DNA from: Limnanthes douglasii subsp. nivea
Taxonomy: Eukaryota; Streptophyta; Magnoliopsida; Brassicales; Limnanthaceae
Direction: 5' to 3'
Length of the DNA: 64,000 bases
Assembly (NCBI GenBank): GCA_036936605.1
Contig: JAUPFV010000003.1
Span: 145,422,997 to 145,486,996 of the forward strand
The notes under the pieces are model-generated. The model made no database searches and was not told the origin of the DNA. It worked only from the letters and a program-made list of their open reading frames with translations. Positions within the stretch are counted from its first letter, which is position 1. Each line of letters opens with the position of its first letter. Below are positions 33,106-46,239 of this stretch, in pieces. The translations under genes and the position numbers were made by a program.

Positions 33106-34040
33106 TCAAAATGAATGTTCGTTACTAAATTCTTCCCTAAACTCTATATCCTCAAATAATTTCGTTGTACCCGTCTCAAATATATTCTTTATGGAAGGAT
33201 CATAAAACTTAAAACCGCTACTGTGCTTGGGATATCCGATGAAATAACTACTAACTGTTTTGGAGTCCAATTTCTTTTCATTCGGCCTATAAGGCTTCGG
33301 TTCAGCTGGACATCCCCAAACATGTAAATGTTTAAAACTAGGTTTATGCCCAGTCCAAAGTTCATACGGTGTCTTAGTGGTTCCTTCCGTCGAAACTCTA
33401 TTAAGTAGGTAAATCGCACATTTTATTTCTTCTCCCCAGAGTGATATAGGTAATGTTGAATTACTCATCATACTTCTTACCATATCCTTCAATGTACGGT
33501 TTCGTCTCTCAGATACTCCATTCATGTTGGGCAAACCCGGCATCGTATACTGAGGGACTATCCCACACTCCTCTAGGAACTTTGCAAACGGTCCATGAGG
33601 TTGTATTCACATTGTATTCACCTGAACCATCATATCTCCCGTAGTATTCACAACCATAGTCCAATCTGACGCACTTAATGTGGCCTCTTATTTTTCGTGA
33701 ATAAGATATACATACCCATATCGTGAAAAGTCGTCAATGAAAGATACAAAATACCGTTGGCCGTTCCATGATGCTGTAGGGAACGGACCGCAGATGTCTG
33801 TATGTATCAAATCCAAGACCCCTTTCACTCTGTATGCATCTAATCGTTTCACTTTGGTCTGTTTTCATTTTATACATTCAACGCAAACGTTGAAGTCCGA
33901 AAAATCCAGTTCACTTAATAAACCTTCTGAAACAAGCTTTTCAATTCTATTTCTAGAAATGTGACCTAATCGTTTGTGCCAAAGTTTTGCTGATTTTTCC
34001 AGTTTACAATTTAGTTTTCCAAGTACATCTACATTCATTA
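33106..34040 (-). pseudogene. Copia integrase
   Basis: The zinc-binding start LWHKRLGHIS...CVECIK (about 33985-33870), the first catalytic Asp in IHTDICGPF (about 33800), the second in a frameshifted RLDYGCEYYGRYDGSG (about 33660), and the Glu in GVSERRNRTL (about 33515) are all visible. The C-terminal part (WGCPAEPKPYRPNEKKLD...FIGYPKHSSGFKFYDP) is open from 33543 to 33106. At least two frameshifts. Confidence 0.88.
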
Positions 34041-34041
34041 T

Positions 34042-34368
34042 CTATTTGTGATCCTTTATAGTATCCAATAAATACAAGTTATCATTTTCTATTAACTTTC
34101 CAGAACCAACAACATTACCATGTAAATAAAGACATAAACTTTCATTTCCAAATCGACAAAAATAACTTAATTTGTCCAACAACGGAAAGGAAATTAGGTT
34201 CCTTCTAAAAGAAGGTACATAAAATACATCTTTTAAATACAAAAAATATCCACTGGTAAGAAACAAACGAAAATCACAAATAGAATGAACTAAACACGAA
34301 CTGCCATCAGCTGTGTAGATGGATGTTTCACCATCACTTAGACTTCGGTTTCTAATCATACCCTGCAA
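34042..34368 (-). pseudogene. Copia protease-integrase junction region
   Basis: Minus-strand frame with DGSSCLVHSICDF, LYLKDVFYVPSFRRNLISFPLLDK and LDTIKDHK, the usual region after the copia protease. The protease active-site motif is not preserved here. Confidence 0.75.
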
Positions 34369-35076
34369 AAAAATACAAACATGAGTTGTTGCTGCTGTAT
34401 CAACCTACCAAGTATTTCTTAGCACTGAAACTAAATTGATCTGAGAACAGACCATAGATGTGAAAATATCTTTGGCTTTCATCATAGTCCTCCATTTTTC
34501 ACATTCTTTTTTAAAGTCCCCCGGTTTCTTATAATGGAAGCAATGCCCTTTACCAGGCGTACCCTTATGTTTCTTTTGTCCCGAACTAGATGCATGTGCA
34601 TCTGAACATTCATACTTTCTCTTAATTCCCTTATCCACCTGAGCTTTCACCATTTGCACTTATGGATGCTCTTGCTTCATATTTTCCTTATCTTGCGCTA
34701 CCTGAGAGATGAGCTCGTTGAGAGTCCATTTCTCGCGCTGACAGTTAATAGAAATTTCGAAGTTCTTATCCTGAAGAGGGAAAGAGTGAAAAAACAAAGC
34801 TTACCACAACATCTTCTGGAAGGTCAATCTTAAGTGCTTTCAATTTGGAAGCAATGTTTGACATTTCCAAGATGTGCTCACGAACAGTCCCTTTGCCACG
34901 ACATTTCATAAAGGCTAGCTTAATAAGCAGCGTCTTAATCTCTACTTTATCATTCTTGGAAAAAACATTTCTCTACCTCTTTGATAAACATTTTCGCATT
35001 GGTGATCTCATATGGAACTACACCTCGGAATGCTAATGGAATTGCTTGTTTCATGATCCTTAGACTTATCTGTTCG
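34369..35076 (-). pseudogene. Copia gag, N-terminus missing
   Basis: The minus strand near 35060 reads IMKQAIPLAFRGVVPY, typical of the start of plant copia gag, then AKMFIKEVEKCF. Further on is a degenerate zinc knuckle (CFHYKKPGDFKKEC, with one Cys and the His replaced). The first part of gag is cut off at the junction near 35076. Confidence 0.75.
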
Positions 35077-35553
35077 ACTAAACTATCCGAAAAAGACAAA
35101 AGTATTAAATAACTAATAAAAAGTTTGACTAAGCTAGGTGCTAATCATCTTATTAAGTAAATGGGTCATTAAACTTGACCCGGTTTCATAACTTGACCCG
35201 AAAGCCCATGGGTCCATAATTAAGGGTATAAATACCAAACTGGATTCATTAATGAGGGTAATGAACATTTAATACAACCAGACAGCTTAAATCTCTCACT
35301 ACAAAACACCCAAAACATTTAATACCCTTAAAACTCTCCAAAACACTTGACAAAATTACCCTCAGCTTCGAATAAACCACACCAACACTGATTATTTTTT
35401 ATGTTCCCGTTATATATTGTTGTTTATATTTTTTCAATACTTATAAAAAATAAATAATTTAATTACGTTATATTTTGAATCTTTTATTTAAGATAATATT
35501 TACAAATAAAATATAATATCAATTTGATGATTTATTGGTTTGGATGATTTTGA
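35077..35553 (+). repeat. LTR-like direct repeat, left copy
   Basis: Matches 36812-37283 from ACTAAACTATCC through ATTGGTTTGGATGATTTT with scattered differences and small indels. It lacks the first roughly 70 bp present at 36745. Contains GGGTATAAATACC. Confidence 0.85.
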
Positions 35554-36324
35554 GCCATTCCAACCTTTACTTCGCCCTTCCTTTTCGGTCAGAGGCAGCA
35601 TCCCCAGTTTTCCCTGAGGCTTCAGTTTCGAAGGGGGCCTCTACGATACTATCTTCCATCGTTGTGGAAGGTTTATCAGTTGTTGAGGATGGAAGAGTGT
35701 CAGCTTCCGGCTCAGTGATTTGTCCAGATGGTTGAGCATCGGTTCCTTATAGAGGTCTGGTGTCCGGTTGGGGCTCAGCTCCGGAGGATTTGGTGTGAGA
35801 AGCCACTTTGGATGCCTCTGATCCGGAGGGATTATTTGGAGGAGCTCTTATAGAAATCTCTGATCCGGAGGGTTTGTCTTTGGTTGCTGACTTAGAGACC
35901 CCCGGTTTGGAGGACTTTGATTGTGAACCAGTTGCTTGGGCTTTCACCAAGCGTGTTGTCCGGCGTGGATTGGTTTTCTCTGGGTAATTTTCGATATCAG
36001 GTCCCATGGCTATGAACGGGGAGGGTTTCCTAACACTTAATACTGATTTTTCTTAAGCAATAGAAGGTTGGAATTCCTGGACAGAGGAGCCTGATGGGAT
36101 TGGCGAGAGGTTTGGCTTGAATAGACGCTTAGGTTTTGGATTTCTGGTGGAAGACGATCCCTGATCAGCTTCCAGAGATGGTCAGACTTGTCGCTTGGAG
36201 AGACTAGAAGACCAACAGCAATGCGTCTCTCTCGTTCAACTTTCTTCGTCTTCTCTAGTTTAGAAAGATTCAACCAGCCGCCTTTTACAAGAGCATTTCT
36301 AGCTGTGAACATAAAACTATCCAA
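35554..36324 (-). CDS. Antisense ORF of the short Tat derivative, broken
   Basis: Starts at the minus-strand ATG 36324 (MDSFMFTARNALVKGGWLNL), stays open to 36037, then a second frame (36007-35747) carries a Ser/Pro/Lys-rich sequence (TRLVKAQATGSQSKSSKPG). It has the same position and orientation as the antisense ORF at 4220-5980, but no clear sequence similarity was recognised. Function unknown. Confidence 0.5.
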
Positions 36325-36404
36325 GAAAGTTTTTGAAAGAAAAGGTGAAAGCTCTGTAAAAGATTTGTAGAGTGGTGAAGATGGTGATACAGTAAAAGAA
36401 AGTG

Positions 36405-36413
36405 ATTTATATA
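36405..36413 (-). promoter_or_regulatory. TATA box of the second antisense ORF
   Basis: Minus-strand TATATAAAT, about 81 bp upstream of the ATG at 36324, mirroring the arrangement at 6097-6104. Confidence 0.5.
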
Positions 36414-36730
36414 TTAGTAAGGAAAAAAGCTACTGATACCTAGGAGAAAACAAAAAGATTCGAGCAATGATTAAAGACGGCACTGACGTAGGAAACATTA
36501 AATGCAGAGGTTACTTTTTAGGCTGAGTGGGATCGCCATTCCAGAGAAAAAATGGATGGTAAATCGAATCAAGGTGCGACACGTGTCCCACGATCCAAAG
36601 AAAAACTCTTATAATTCTGAGAAGGAATCAGTCCGGACAAACCTTGAACTAAACACACAAGTGGACCGGAAAATATCGTTACTAACTAAGCAAGTTTTTT
36701 AGTCCTGCTAAATATTTTTTGACAAAGCCT

Positions 36731-36744
36731 AAAAAAGGGGCTAC
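36731..36744 (+). other. Polypurine tract of the Tat derivative
   Basis: AAAAAAGGGGCTAC, immediately before TGATGAG. Nearly the same junction as at 6496-6512. Confidence 0.7.
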
Positions 36745-37288
36745 TGATGAGTCCGGACAAATTCACCACTCCTCACTGAGAAATCCGGACAAGGGAAATC
36801 CGGACAATAAGTGTCCACTAAACTATCCGGAAAAGACAAAAGTATTATATAACTAAACACCGTTTGACTAAGCTAGGTGCTAATTAGCTTATTACGTAAA
36901 TGGGTCCTTAAACTTGACCCGGTTTCATAACTTGCCTGAAAGCTCATGGGTCCATAATTAAGGGTATAAATACCAAATTGCTTTCATTAATGAGGGTAAT
37001 GAACATTTAATACAACCAGCTTAAATCTCTCACTACAAAATACCCAAAACATTTAATACCCTTAAAACTCTCCAAAACACTTGACAAAATTACCATTTGC
37101 TTCAAATAAACCACACCAACACTGATTATTTTTTATGTTCCCGTTACATATTGTTGTTTATATTTTTTCAATACTTATAAAAAATAAAAAATTATATTAT
37201 ATTATATTTTGAATTATTTATTTAAGATAATATTTACAAATAAAATATAATATCAATTTGATGATTTATTGGTTTGGATGATTTTGGA
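36745..37288 (+). repeat. LTR-like direct repeat, right copy (3' LTR)
   Basis: Begins TGATGAGTCCGGACAA after the polypurine tract and includes repeated ATCCGGACAA words. The TATA-like GGGTATAAATACC lies near 36961. Its right end is set by loss of similarity to the left copy; no CTCATCA end was found. Confidence 0.7.
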
Positions 37289-39885
37289 ACCAATACTTTT
37301 CAAAAAAACGAACGCCATTTTGTGCAGATATATATTTATTAATTTGTGTATCATTAACTTTTCTTCAATATTATAATCTTGTATTTATCTTTTTAATGAT
37401 TTATTTTGAAATAAACTTAAACTTTCATAATAGATGTGACGATATTCAAGTTGTTAAGTATAAGGGTTTTTTTTATTATTTTAGTAAATTATAAAAACGC
37501 AAGGTACGATTAAACTAAATTTTACTAAAATCTCTATAAAATTAATCATATATTTTATGATTATTAGTGTTATATAGAATTAAGTTTTTGTATATGTCGA
37601 ATTATTCTTAGCCATAAAAAACAATTATGTATAGATGTCTATTATAGTTGGTATAAAGAGTTTTAATCTTGTCCTTTCGAATATTTACTCTTCTGACTCT
37701 AAGATAATGATCTAGTAAACGGGTTAAACTAAGATTGCACTCTCATATAGATATGAGATTCATATGATTTCATATCGAATAAATTATTTTAGGTATTCCT
37801 ATTTAAAATAATGTATATATGCTCCTTATTATAAATGTTGTTTCGGATTTAACCGATGTTATTTACTATCATAATGTATTCAAATTTTTATTTTCTAACT
37901 AAATAATGAGTTTTGAGGTAAAGAATAAAATCTCGCCATAGCTATTATTATTTATTATGATACAATTTTATGGCTATAATTAAACGATTTTAATCATCAT
38001 TCATTCCATTGTAGCAAACCATGTTATTTGTTGCAAAATAAGGATGAACAATTGTATTTATTGATCCACTTTCCAATTTCAATTTTTTTTGGATGATTCG
38101 GTTTGTTTTAAAGATCATTTTGAAATCCATAAATAAATTAAACAATGAAAAAAATAAATTTTCAATAGAAAAATTATCAACAATGTTTCAAACTATTTGA
38201 CGTTCTTCTTTTAGTTTTTTTTAAAATAGTTCTGGACTAATACTATGATAAATTTGGAGATTTGTTATATTTTAAAAAAATTATTTAATAACCTAAAAAA
38301 TATCTCGTATAAATATGTTTAATTTTAAAATGAATTTAGGTTTTAAATTTTTCAACTCCAAACAAAAATCAAAACTAAAGTTTTTTATCGACATTTTGTA
38401 AGGTGTTATACGTTTTTCATAATCTAATAAATGAGTGATATATTTTTCACATAAATACTCATGGATTTTTGGTTTATTGCGAATGTATTAAAATATTTTT
38501 TTGCACTTAGATATTCATGGATGTTTCGTTTATTGGAAATGTATTGAAAGATTGTTATATAGCTTTTCACTTAGCTTCGTGACGATAATTGAGAGTACTC
38601 ATTTATTTTTATAGCACGAGTAAGGAGTAGTTATTAAATAGTTATAATTGGATATGGTAATGTTTCCTTGATGTTTCTTTAGTCTATGTTTTTGTTTATA
38701 GTTTTAGTTGGTGATAGTAATTTTTATTTCTGTTTTTTTAGCACAAGTTTTTGTTTATGCTCCAAATATTTTAGCTACATTGTAGATTTAAGAAGATAGT
38801 GTATTCCATTTTTTTATTTTCCATAACACTTTCACTTAGTTATGTGCATATAATTCTTTAAAAAATTATGTATTTACTATAATGTTTTATGAATGGAATT
38901 ATTAGAAAATTAATCCGAAAACGGGTTTGAATTTACATAATATTTTTTATTTACAAGAGTGAAACTACGAACATCATATAGTAGTTATTTTAGTTATCGA
39001 AAACCAAAGATAGACATGTTACAAAGACAACGATTGTAGATATATCACCCACATTTTATGAGTTTCAAGCCGTCATCGCGACATAAAACTGTTCATTCCG
39101 ACAATCTGGATAGAGAATCTTTGAGGAATTTAATAAGTTTGGTTGTTACAACAAGTATGTTGCTAATAATAGTTACCAGAAAAATAATTTCATTGAGGTA
39201 CATATCAGGTGCAGCGAGACCGGTGTAAACGAGCGCAATTACATGCAACAAATTTTCATCGCGATAAGATTTGTTTGCTTGCTATGACAAGCATAAACAT
39301 TACCATTTCAGACTATATAGTTCTCAATTTCAAATATTTCTAAACAATGATAACGCTTTTTAGGTTTTGTCAACTCCAAAAAATAGACTATATAATGGAG
39401 AGATGAAGATCTACCTAGTATTATCTTCTCTTATTTACTAAATGTTTATTGGTCAAGTTTTTTATTTTAAATTTAATGTATATGAAATTAAGACTTGTTA
39501 TAACCTTAAATCAATTCCTAAAAAGACTAAAACCATTGTAAAACTTACGTAATAGTGTATTCATATGTGTCTCAAATAAGATTCTTTATTATGAGTGGAG
39601 TTTTATAAGGTTGTTTATTTTTCTTTTATTTAAAATAAATTATATACAATAATATATTGGTTGAATATAATGACTACTATCAATGTGATGAACCAAGCTT
39701 TTGCTCAACTTGATTGGTTCAATAGAATTATTTTCAAAAGATGTTAAGACAAGTTGGCATTTTTATTTACTGTTTAAAATTATACTAATTACTAATCCAA
39801 AATAAGAGAAACTTTTGAATCCAACTAATAAAGAAATCTTAAAAGTTAATAAGAAATAATGTAATTATATAGAGAAAAATCTTAT
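37289..39885. other. AT-rich region, no recognised gene
   Basis: Very AT-rich, with no frame of interest and no recognised TE domain. Confidence 0.6.
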
Positions 39886-40115
39886 ATGTTGGTGCTATAA
39901 TTTAGAATTTTGCAAAATTATGGACCCAAAGAATATAAAGTAGGTCCAAAAATTTTACATTGTGCTTTTGCTGGTTATGCAACAAATAACAAAGCGTATA
40001 AGTTGTTAGACTTGGAGTTTACCGATGTAATTAAATATAGGGAATATAAATCTTTGATTTGAGGTTTTATGATGATAATAACACTTAAAGTTCTATGGAA
40101 AAATAGAAAAATACT
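39886..40115 (+). pseudogene. Ty1/copia integrase C-terminal scrap
   Basis: Read with one frameshift: WCYNL.FCKIMDPKNIK then GPKILHCAFAGYATNNKAYKLLDLEF. This matches the copia integrase C-terminal motif (WG..A..PDP...K.G......FIGYA..SKAYRF). Flanking DNA is not recognisable. Confidence 0.6.
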
Positions 40116-40983
40116 TCACAAAAAAATACATTTGTTTGTAGTGCAACCTTTTAAGCATTATAGGAGTCAACAATGTAAAATTCTCAAAGTTCTATAAGAT
40201 AATTAGATAACGGATTTCTGTTACTTTGTAAAAGAAAATCATAAAAAAAAATTGTAAAATTATGGTAGTTTTTTATTTATTTATGAGATTACCTTAAAGT
40301 TTATCAACATGTATTTATCTTCTTAGGATTTTATTTTTCGCCAAAAGGCAAACACAATAAGGTAGACTCAATAATGTCAACCACATGTATATATTGATTG
40401 ATTTACCTTCGTGATTAAATCTAATTAGTGTAAGTGAATATTTTGGAAAAACATGTCTGCATATGGTACCATTTAATACTTCAAGGCTTCATATGTAATC
40501 AAAGATTTTCGAAAAAATAAAAATATATTATATTGATACATATAGTTCGGCTGTATGAACCACCATAATTATAATAATATTTGAAATTTCACTGGTATAT
40601 AATCTTAAGATTCATAAAAGTAATGTCAATACCTCATTATTAAATAAAAATTTGAACAACTAATTTCGAATGGAGTAGTCGGAGATATTTGTTCTCCCAA
40701 GTAATGAATCGTAGGTATATAGTATTGTAAAATAATTTTATGATATCAAACAACCAAAAAATATCTCGGATGAAACATTCATCACACATAGTATCATATA
40801 GGTTTAGGGACAAGACATGAGACAAGTGTTGACATGACATGGACTGTTCAAAAATATATATTTATTTCCCTTACTTTCAAAAATCTTGAAAATGTTGATA
40901 TTATATTATGAATAAAAAGTATTTAAATATACGAGGGGTTTTACACCAAGTCAATCCCATCATAGTGAAATTATATTTGATAA

Positions 40984-41019
<36 letters not shown>

Positions 41020-41699
41020 CGCATACATCATTCAAACCTAGCATAAAAAATTAGAAAAAAAACGTAGGGCGAGAAAGAACCCATTTATTATAAAAAGAAA
41101 AATAACAACTAAATATCTTTAGATAGTCAATAAATACTTACTCGAAATATAATTGACTTTACAGCGGAAATTCTAGACATATAAGTCTCAAACATTAGTA
41201 TGTTAGGTAATTAATGCAAGATTGAATCTTATTAGTCTCATACATATATGTAGTGAAAACCTATAAGTTTATTTCAATAAACTATTGGCTCTATAATTTC
41301 TAAAAACAACTTCTAGAGGGATGACACTAAAACTTTTATATTTTACGATGATGAAAAATCAATTTGATTATAGTAATCTAGACACCAATTTCTTCCAATG
41401 GCCAATAATAAGTCATTGACAAAAAGGTAAAAATATAAAAGTGAGTTTCACATGTGATGAGTGGTAAAATTATTTTCGTGTTAATTTCACTATCGTCTAG
41501 AAATTCAAGAAATTGGCCATCGCGGCCATGATGTTTCATCTCTCTTCAATGTGTATATTTTCATTATATGCTACATATTAGATATGGTGAATCTGTTACA
41601 AAAGTGATGTAGGAAAATTAGAGTTACAGTTTGACAAGAAGATAGATGCATGAGGTTGTACATGAAAATTGGCTAAAAATCAGCTTTAAAGAAACATGC
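40116..41699. other. AT-rich region, no recognised gene
   Basis: Contains an (AT)n run at about 40986-41019. No ORF is supported. Confidence 0.55.
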
Positions 41700-44480
41700 A
41701 TAACCCTCCACTGAGTTGTCAGAATTCCTATAACAGTATTTTCCTATTATGTTATAGGAATAACTTTCAGCTTTGTTGTTAGATATCTATTATAGTAAAG
41801 GAATTATTCTCATCTTGATTGTCAAATTTCATATTCTTGATACTAGTTTATGATGGTGCACAAATAATTTTAAATTTAGTTTTTAAAAAGTATATTATAT
41901 ACTTTCCTATTATAATGTAGGAATAAGTAAGTTTCAAATTTGTTGTTATATTGTATTATTATATAGGAATAACTAACATATCAATTGTTTAGTAAATGAT
42001 AGTTTTGGTCTTTCTTTATTTTAGAGCTTTCATAACATGTTTATATTCTTTAGTTTTTAGTTTATATGAGTTGAATAATATTTTGAGTCTTATCTTATTT
42101 TTTTTATGTTGAATTCCACTTTTACGTGTTTGTATTTTACGGTGGTACACCCATAAAATTGATGTTACTTTTGAAATGGTATAAGATCTTAAAGATTGAC
42201 TGCATTCGATGATCAAGAATATATCCAAAAGATTTAATCCTAACCATGTTGGACATAAGGATACTAATATACATATAAAATATTTTACAAGCGACAATAG
42301 TCATTAAAAAGGTTGAAGATCATGTTGGAACAACTGTTAGAGGGATAACCTAATCCCATGATTCATACAGATAATACCAATGTTCTTTCCAATAAATATG
42401 GAGTCGATAAAGTTTACATTGCTCGTCCTCGAGAAGCACGTTTTCGTAAAATAAGAAGACACGTGCAATTATAAGATTTGTTTTATAAATATTTGGATAA
42501 ACGTTTAATGGATTTCCAAAAGAACTAACAACAAAACAAAACTTTTACTATAAAATTTGCAATAACATATCTTTATTTTACCAAAAACTATATATTGAAG
42601 TTTTTTGGGATTAGAGTTATAAGGATGGATGATACATTAATTTAGTGTCATGTTAATTATTAAGTGGTGTTGCTACTTGATCAGATGAGTTAGAAATTGA
42701 TAATATATGACTAGAGGAACCTCTTATACAATCTTAGAAGAGAAAAATAACTTTTAATGAAGTGAATCTTACCAATAGTCCACGAAATATCTATATTTCA
42801 AATTTTCATAATTGTTTATAGTGTAACAACATATCATAGAGAGGAATGGTATAAGATGACATTTTTTAATAACTTAAATGAGACAATGGAAATAAATGTC
42901 CATATATTTTTGTAAATTGAAGTGAATCATATATGAAAATATTATACTACAAGTGGTTTGGACTATAGATGAAATGCGTAAGACGATCATGAATTTAAAG
43001 TTAATACAGAAAATTTTCAATCGTTTTTCAAACTACAAGAAAACTATGGAAGAGTCATCCAATATAGCAGCGAACATACGGAAACTGTTCTCAAATAAAA
43101 AAAACAAAATTAGTCTAAAACTACCACAAATAATATACATAGAGGTATTAGGGTGCGTCCAATGATAATATATTTAAAAGAGAACTCACAAGCATAGAAT
43201 TTGTATGAAAATGAGGGATTTAAGTGTTATAAGGGTGGAGAACTAAATCATCTTTTGAATGAGTATCTAGCCAGAAAACGAGGGTTTGTTTTAAGAATAT
43301 AACGAGAAATACCAATAAGATGAAAGAAAATACATAAATAAACTATTAGATGATATAAAAATTTAAAATAATTGGACAAGTGTGGCATTTGTGTGATTTT
43401 ATAGGCTCGTGTATTCTATGAATGTGAAGATTTTTTCACAAAAAAAAAAATTCAAGTCCTGCAATAACGTCTAGGTGAAGGTTTATGATATAATTATCAA
43501 CAATAGTATTTATGAGAACTGTACCTAGAAAATTGGTGGATGATCTAAAACTAAACACAGAAAAAGACCTGATACTTATGTCCATCGGGTACTACAATAA
43601 AGATTATGTAATTGTGATGTAATTGACCTAAATGGTGGCCATATATTACTTGGACTCTCGTGAAATTTTGATAGGAATGAAACTTATAAGATACATGACA
43701 ATGAGTATGTTTTCAATCGGGATTTATAGGATACATAACAATGAGTATGTTTTCAATCGGGATACCATTTGTAGTCGAAGGTGATCGGGTAATGGTATTT
43801 TGGCATAAGTAAAGATTATTGAATACTATAACAAATTGAAACCGAAAAAATATTCATCGTTCATGATGATAAAAAAAATTAATTGTGACACATACGTGAT
43901 CAAATTACCTATTAATATTAATGTATCTCATACATTTAATAAGCTAACATTTACGAGTTTTTTGTGATGATGTGCCAACTTATCTGAAATATAACTCAAG
44001 GTTGATTTTTTCAGACATAGGAATAACTAATGCATGACAATTCGTGTTAGATGTTGACAGAGATATAAATGATTATCAATGTGTTAAAAATTTGGTTAAA
44101 AAATATTTTGAAGATATAGGACATAACTCTTAGTTCAATTGTCAAATTATTTATTATAATATATTCTTATTATACTATAAGGTTAATTCTTTATTCGGTT
44201 GTTCAACTTTTAGTTATAATCTTTTTAAAATAATATACGAATAACTTCAAGTTTGGTTGTTAAATTTCATGTTAGAATTTTTTTTATTATAATATAGATA
44301 TAATTTAAAGTTCGGTTATCGGAGTGGATTTTAATATATTTTTATAATTATACGAATACTCGGTTGTCATATTTAATATCGTAAAAATATATTATAATAT
44401 GTGTTTTTTATTTGTAAATGATAACTTTGGTCATTTTTTATTTTATGAATCTATTTATTATCTTATATTTATGTGAAAAT
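41700..44480 (+). mobile_element. Degenerate gypsy relic with LTR-like flanks
   Basis: The central part carries gag and protease remains. Two degenerate A/T-rich segments, 41700-42060 and 44110-44480, share TAGGAATAA and GTTGTTA words and a similar end (AAATGATA..TTTGGTC..TTTTATTTTA), suggesting decayed LTRs. The LTR assignment is weak; the protease match is better. Confidence 0.45.
42950..43740 (+). pseudogene. Gypsy gag zinc knuckle and protease remnant
   Basis: A 70-codon open frame (42953-43165) has no clear domain. Near 43215-43280 is FKCYKGGELNHLLNEYLARKR, a zinc knuckle that has lost two Cys. Near 43600-43715 is CDVIDLNGGHILLGLS.NFDRNETYKIHDNEYVF, matching the gypsy protease C-terminal segment (CDVIDM...HILLGRPWQFDR). 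A 43-bp segment ending in TTTTCAATCGGGA is duplicated in tandem at 43678-43763. Confidence 0.55.
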
Positions 44481-46239
44481 CCCTTTTTAAAAACAAAACA
44501 CATAGGCATTTATAAAAAATTCAAAAATTTAAAACAATATATTATATTATAGAATTTTCTCTAACATTATAACTAAATTAACAATATAAAAATATAAAAA
44601 TACTCTAAATTAATTGTTGTTAAGCCCTCGATTAATATTCTTTTTATTTACTAAAAAAAAATTGGATCAAACAACTTATTTTCAATAGTTTGTATTTGAA
44701 GTTAAATTTTGTTATATTCCTAAATAATTTAATCTAAAATAATACTTTAATGGATACAATTTAAAAAAAAAACTGTAATCGTATATATTCTAAATTATTC
44801 ATTCTAATGAAAAATGTCTCATCAGATTCTAACTAATATTTTAAAATTTTAAAAAGTTTATAAAATTATCGGATTCAAGTTTTTTATAATATTAATTATT
44901 TTTTAATTTTCAGTTTTATTTTATAGCATTTTAATTTTGTTTTGCACTCTTCAATCATCAGCTCTAACATTACCAGAACACTTGTATTAAAGCATTTTTT
45001 TAGATAAAAAAATTGATTAGCTAGAAAATAGTTTATCTATAACATTATTATTTATTTGCGATGAAGTATTCTATTTCGTTATATGCGTTTTGAATTCGAA
45101 AATTGTTTATTTCATACGGAAAAAAATGTAAACTTGAAACGAGTTTGGAATAAGCAACGTGACCAATTCCAAGCACTTAGTTTATTTTAAAACATATTAT
45201 AGTAGTTTGCAGTCACATCATTTTCCTAACAAGTAACCAGGAAATTGAATCTTGTATAGGCTACTAAACACGCAAACTTGGTCTTATTAATATCTTAAGA
45301 GGAAGGAAAATGCAATACAAAATCTTAGGTTACAAGTAATGACGTATTCCACATGATGTATTTGAATATAAACACCAACAAATATTGGGTTATCACTATT
45401 CAAATAATTTTAAAAAAAAATTACAATATCTAAAATATTAGACATGTTTTAAAATTACAAATTATGTCTTAAAATGTTTACACGTAATATAGATTAGAAG
45501 TTTGTTTCAAAAAACTCAAAAATAAAAGTATTGGACTTGGTCCAACACCAGTTCACATTTAAATAAAAGAAAAAATGTATTTAAAGTGCATATTCAACTA
45601 TTATATGTTCTTATCCAACTTTTTATTATTATTATTTAGCATCCATCTTAACTATTTAACTCACATTTAATACCTAATTTTTTTAATACCATAAATATCT
45701 TCTACCAACTATATAAGTAAAAAATTATATTTTCTTCTACCTTTCTAGCTTTCAAACACTTGAAAATAACAAACCACCTTCCAACAACCTTAACCCTACG
45801 GCCAACAAAATCCACCAAGAAACCATAATTTTCAGGTGATCGCAAGTTTAAGGTGAGTATATTGACGTAATCTCTATATAAAATGCATCTAACTACTGTT
45901 TTTAGGTCATATTAGCCGACCGAACATTCATAAATGTTTTTCTTCCTTTGTTTCTTTCATCTTATTGGTTTAGTAAGTTTTGGTTTCTAACTATTGGTTT
46001 TAATGCTATTTCTTGATTTTCCGGTTAAACCATGTGTTTGCACAGTTTTGTGAGCTAGTATAACCTACGTGCATATGATTCATGGTTTTTTAAAAAAAAT
46101 TTATTAAACAAATGTTCATTAGAGAAATTCAACAATATAATTGTTCTTTAATAAGTTATATACTCTTTTTCAGTGCACTATAAATGTTTATGGGCTTGAA
46201 ACGATATATAAAGTCGACAATATTGTTGTCCGGGTTATT
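44481..46239. other. AT-rich region, no recognised gene
   Basis: No long frame or TE domain. A C-rich stretch near 45770-45840 has no feature I can support. Confidence 0.55.

Larger units (their letters stand above)
30127..35076 (-). mobile_element. Ty1/copia LTR retrotransposon, gag end truncated
   Basis: The minus strand carries gag, protease/integrase, RT and RNase H in copia order, then a polypurine tract and a probable 3' LTR. Scattered frameshifts and stops make it non-autonomous. The gag end stops at about 35076 at the edge of a Tat-derived sequence; no 5' LTR is found. Confidence 0.88.
35077..37288 (+). mobile_element. Short Tat-derived element: LTR-like repeat, antisense ORF, PPT, LTR
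   Basis: Layout matches the 3' end of the Tat element at 3278-6835: an ORF on the opposite strand with a TATA box, then a G-rich tract and CTAC before TGATGAG. A copy of the LTR's inner 470 bp also lies to the left, so the whole is repeat, about 1.2 kb, repeat. No gag or pol. Probably a deletion derivative, or two overlapping remnants. Confidence 0.65.

Noticed and set aside
35077..35553. Left LTR-like repeat as the 5' LTR of the copia element
   Set aside because: It matches the Tat-type repeat at 36745 and not the probable copia LTR at 30127-31182.
42016..42297. 93-codon minus-strand ORF
   Set aside because: Lies in the presumed decayed LTR of a gypsy relic; AT-driven composition with no domain.
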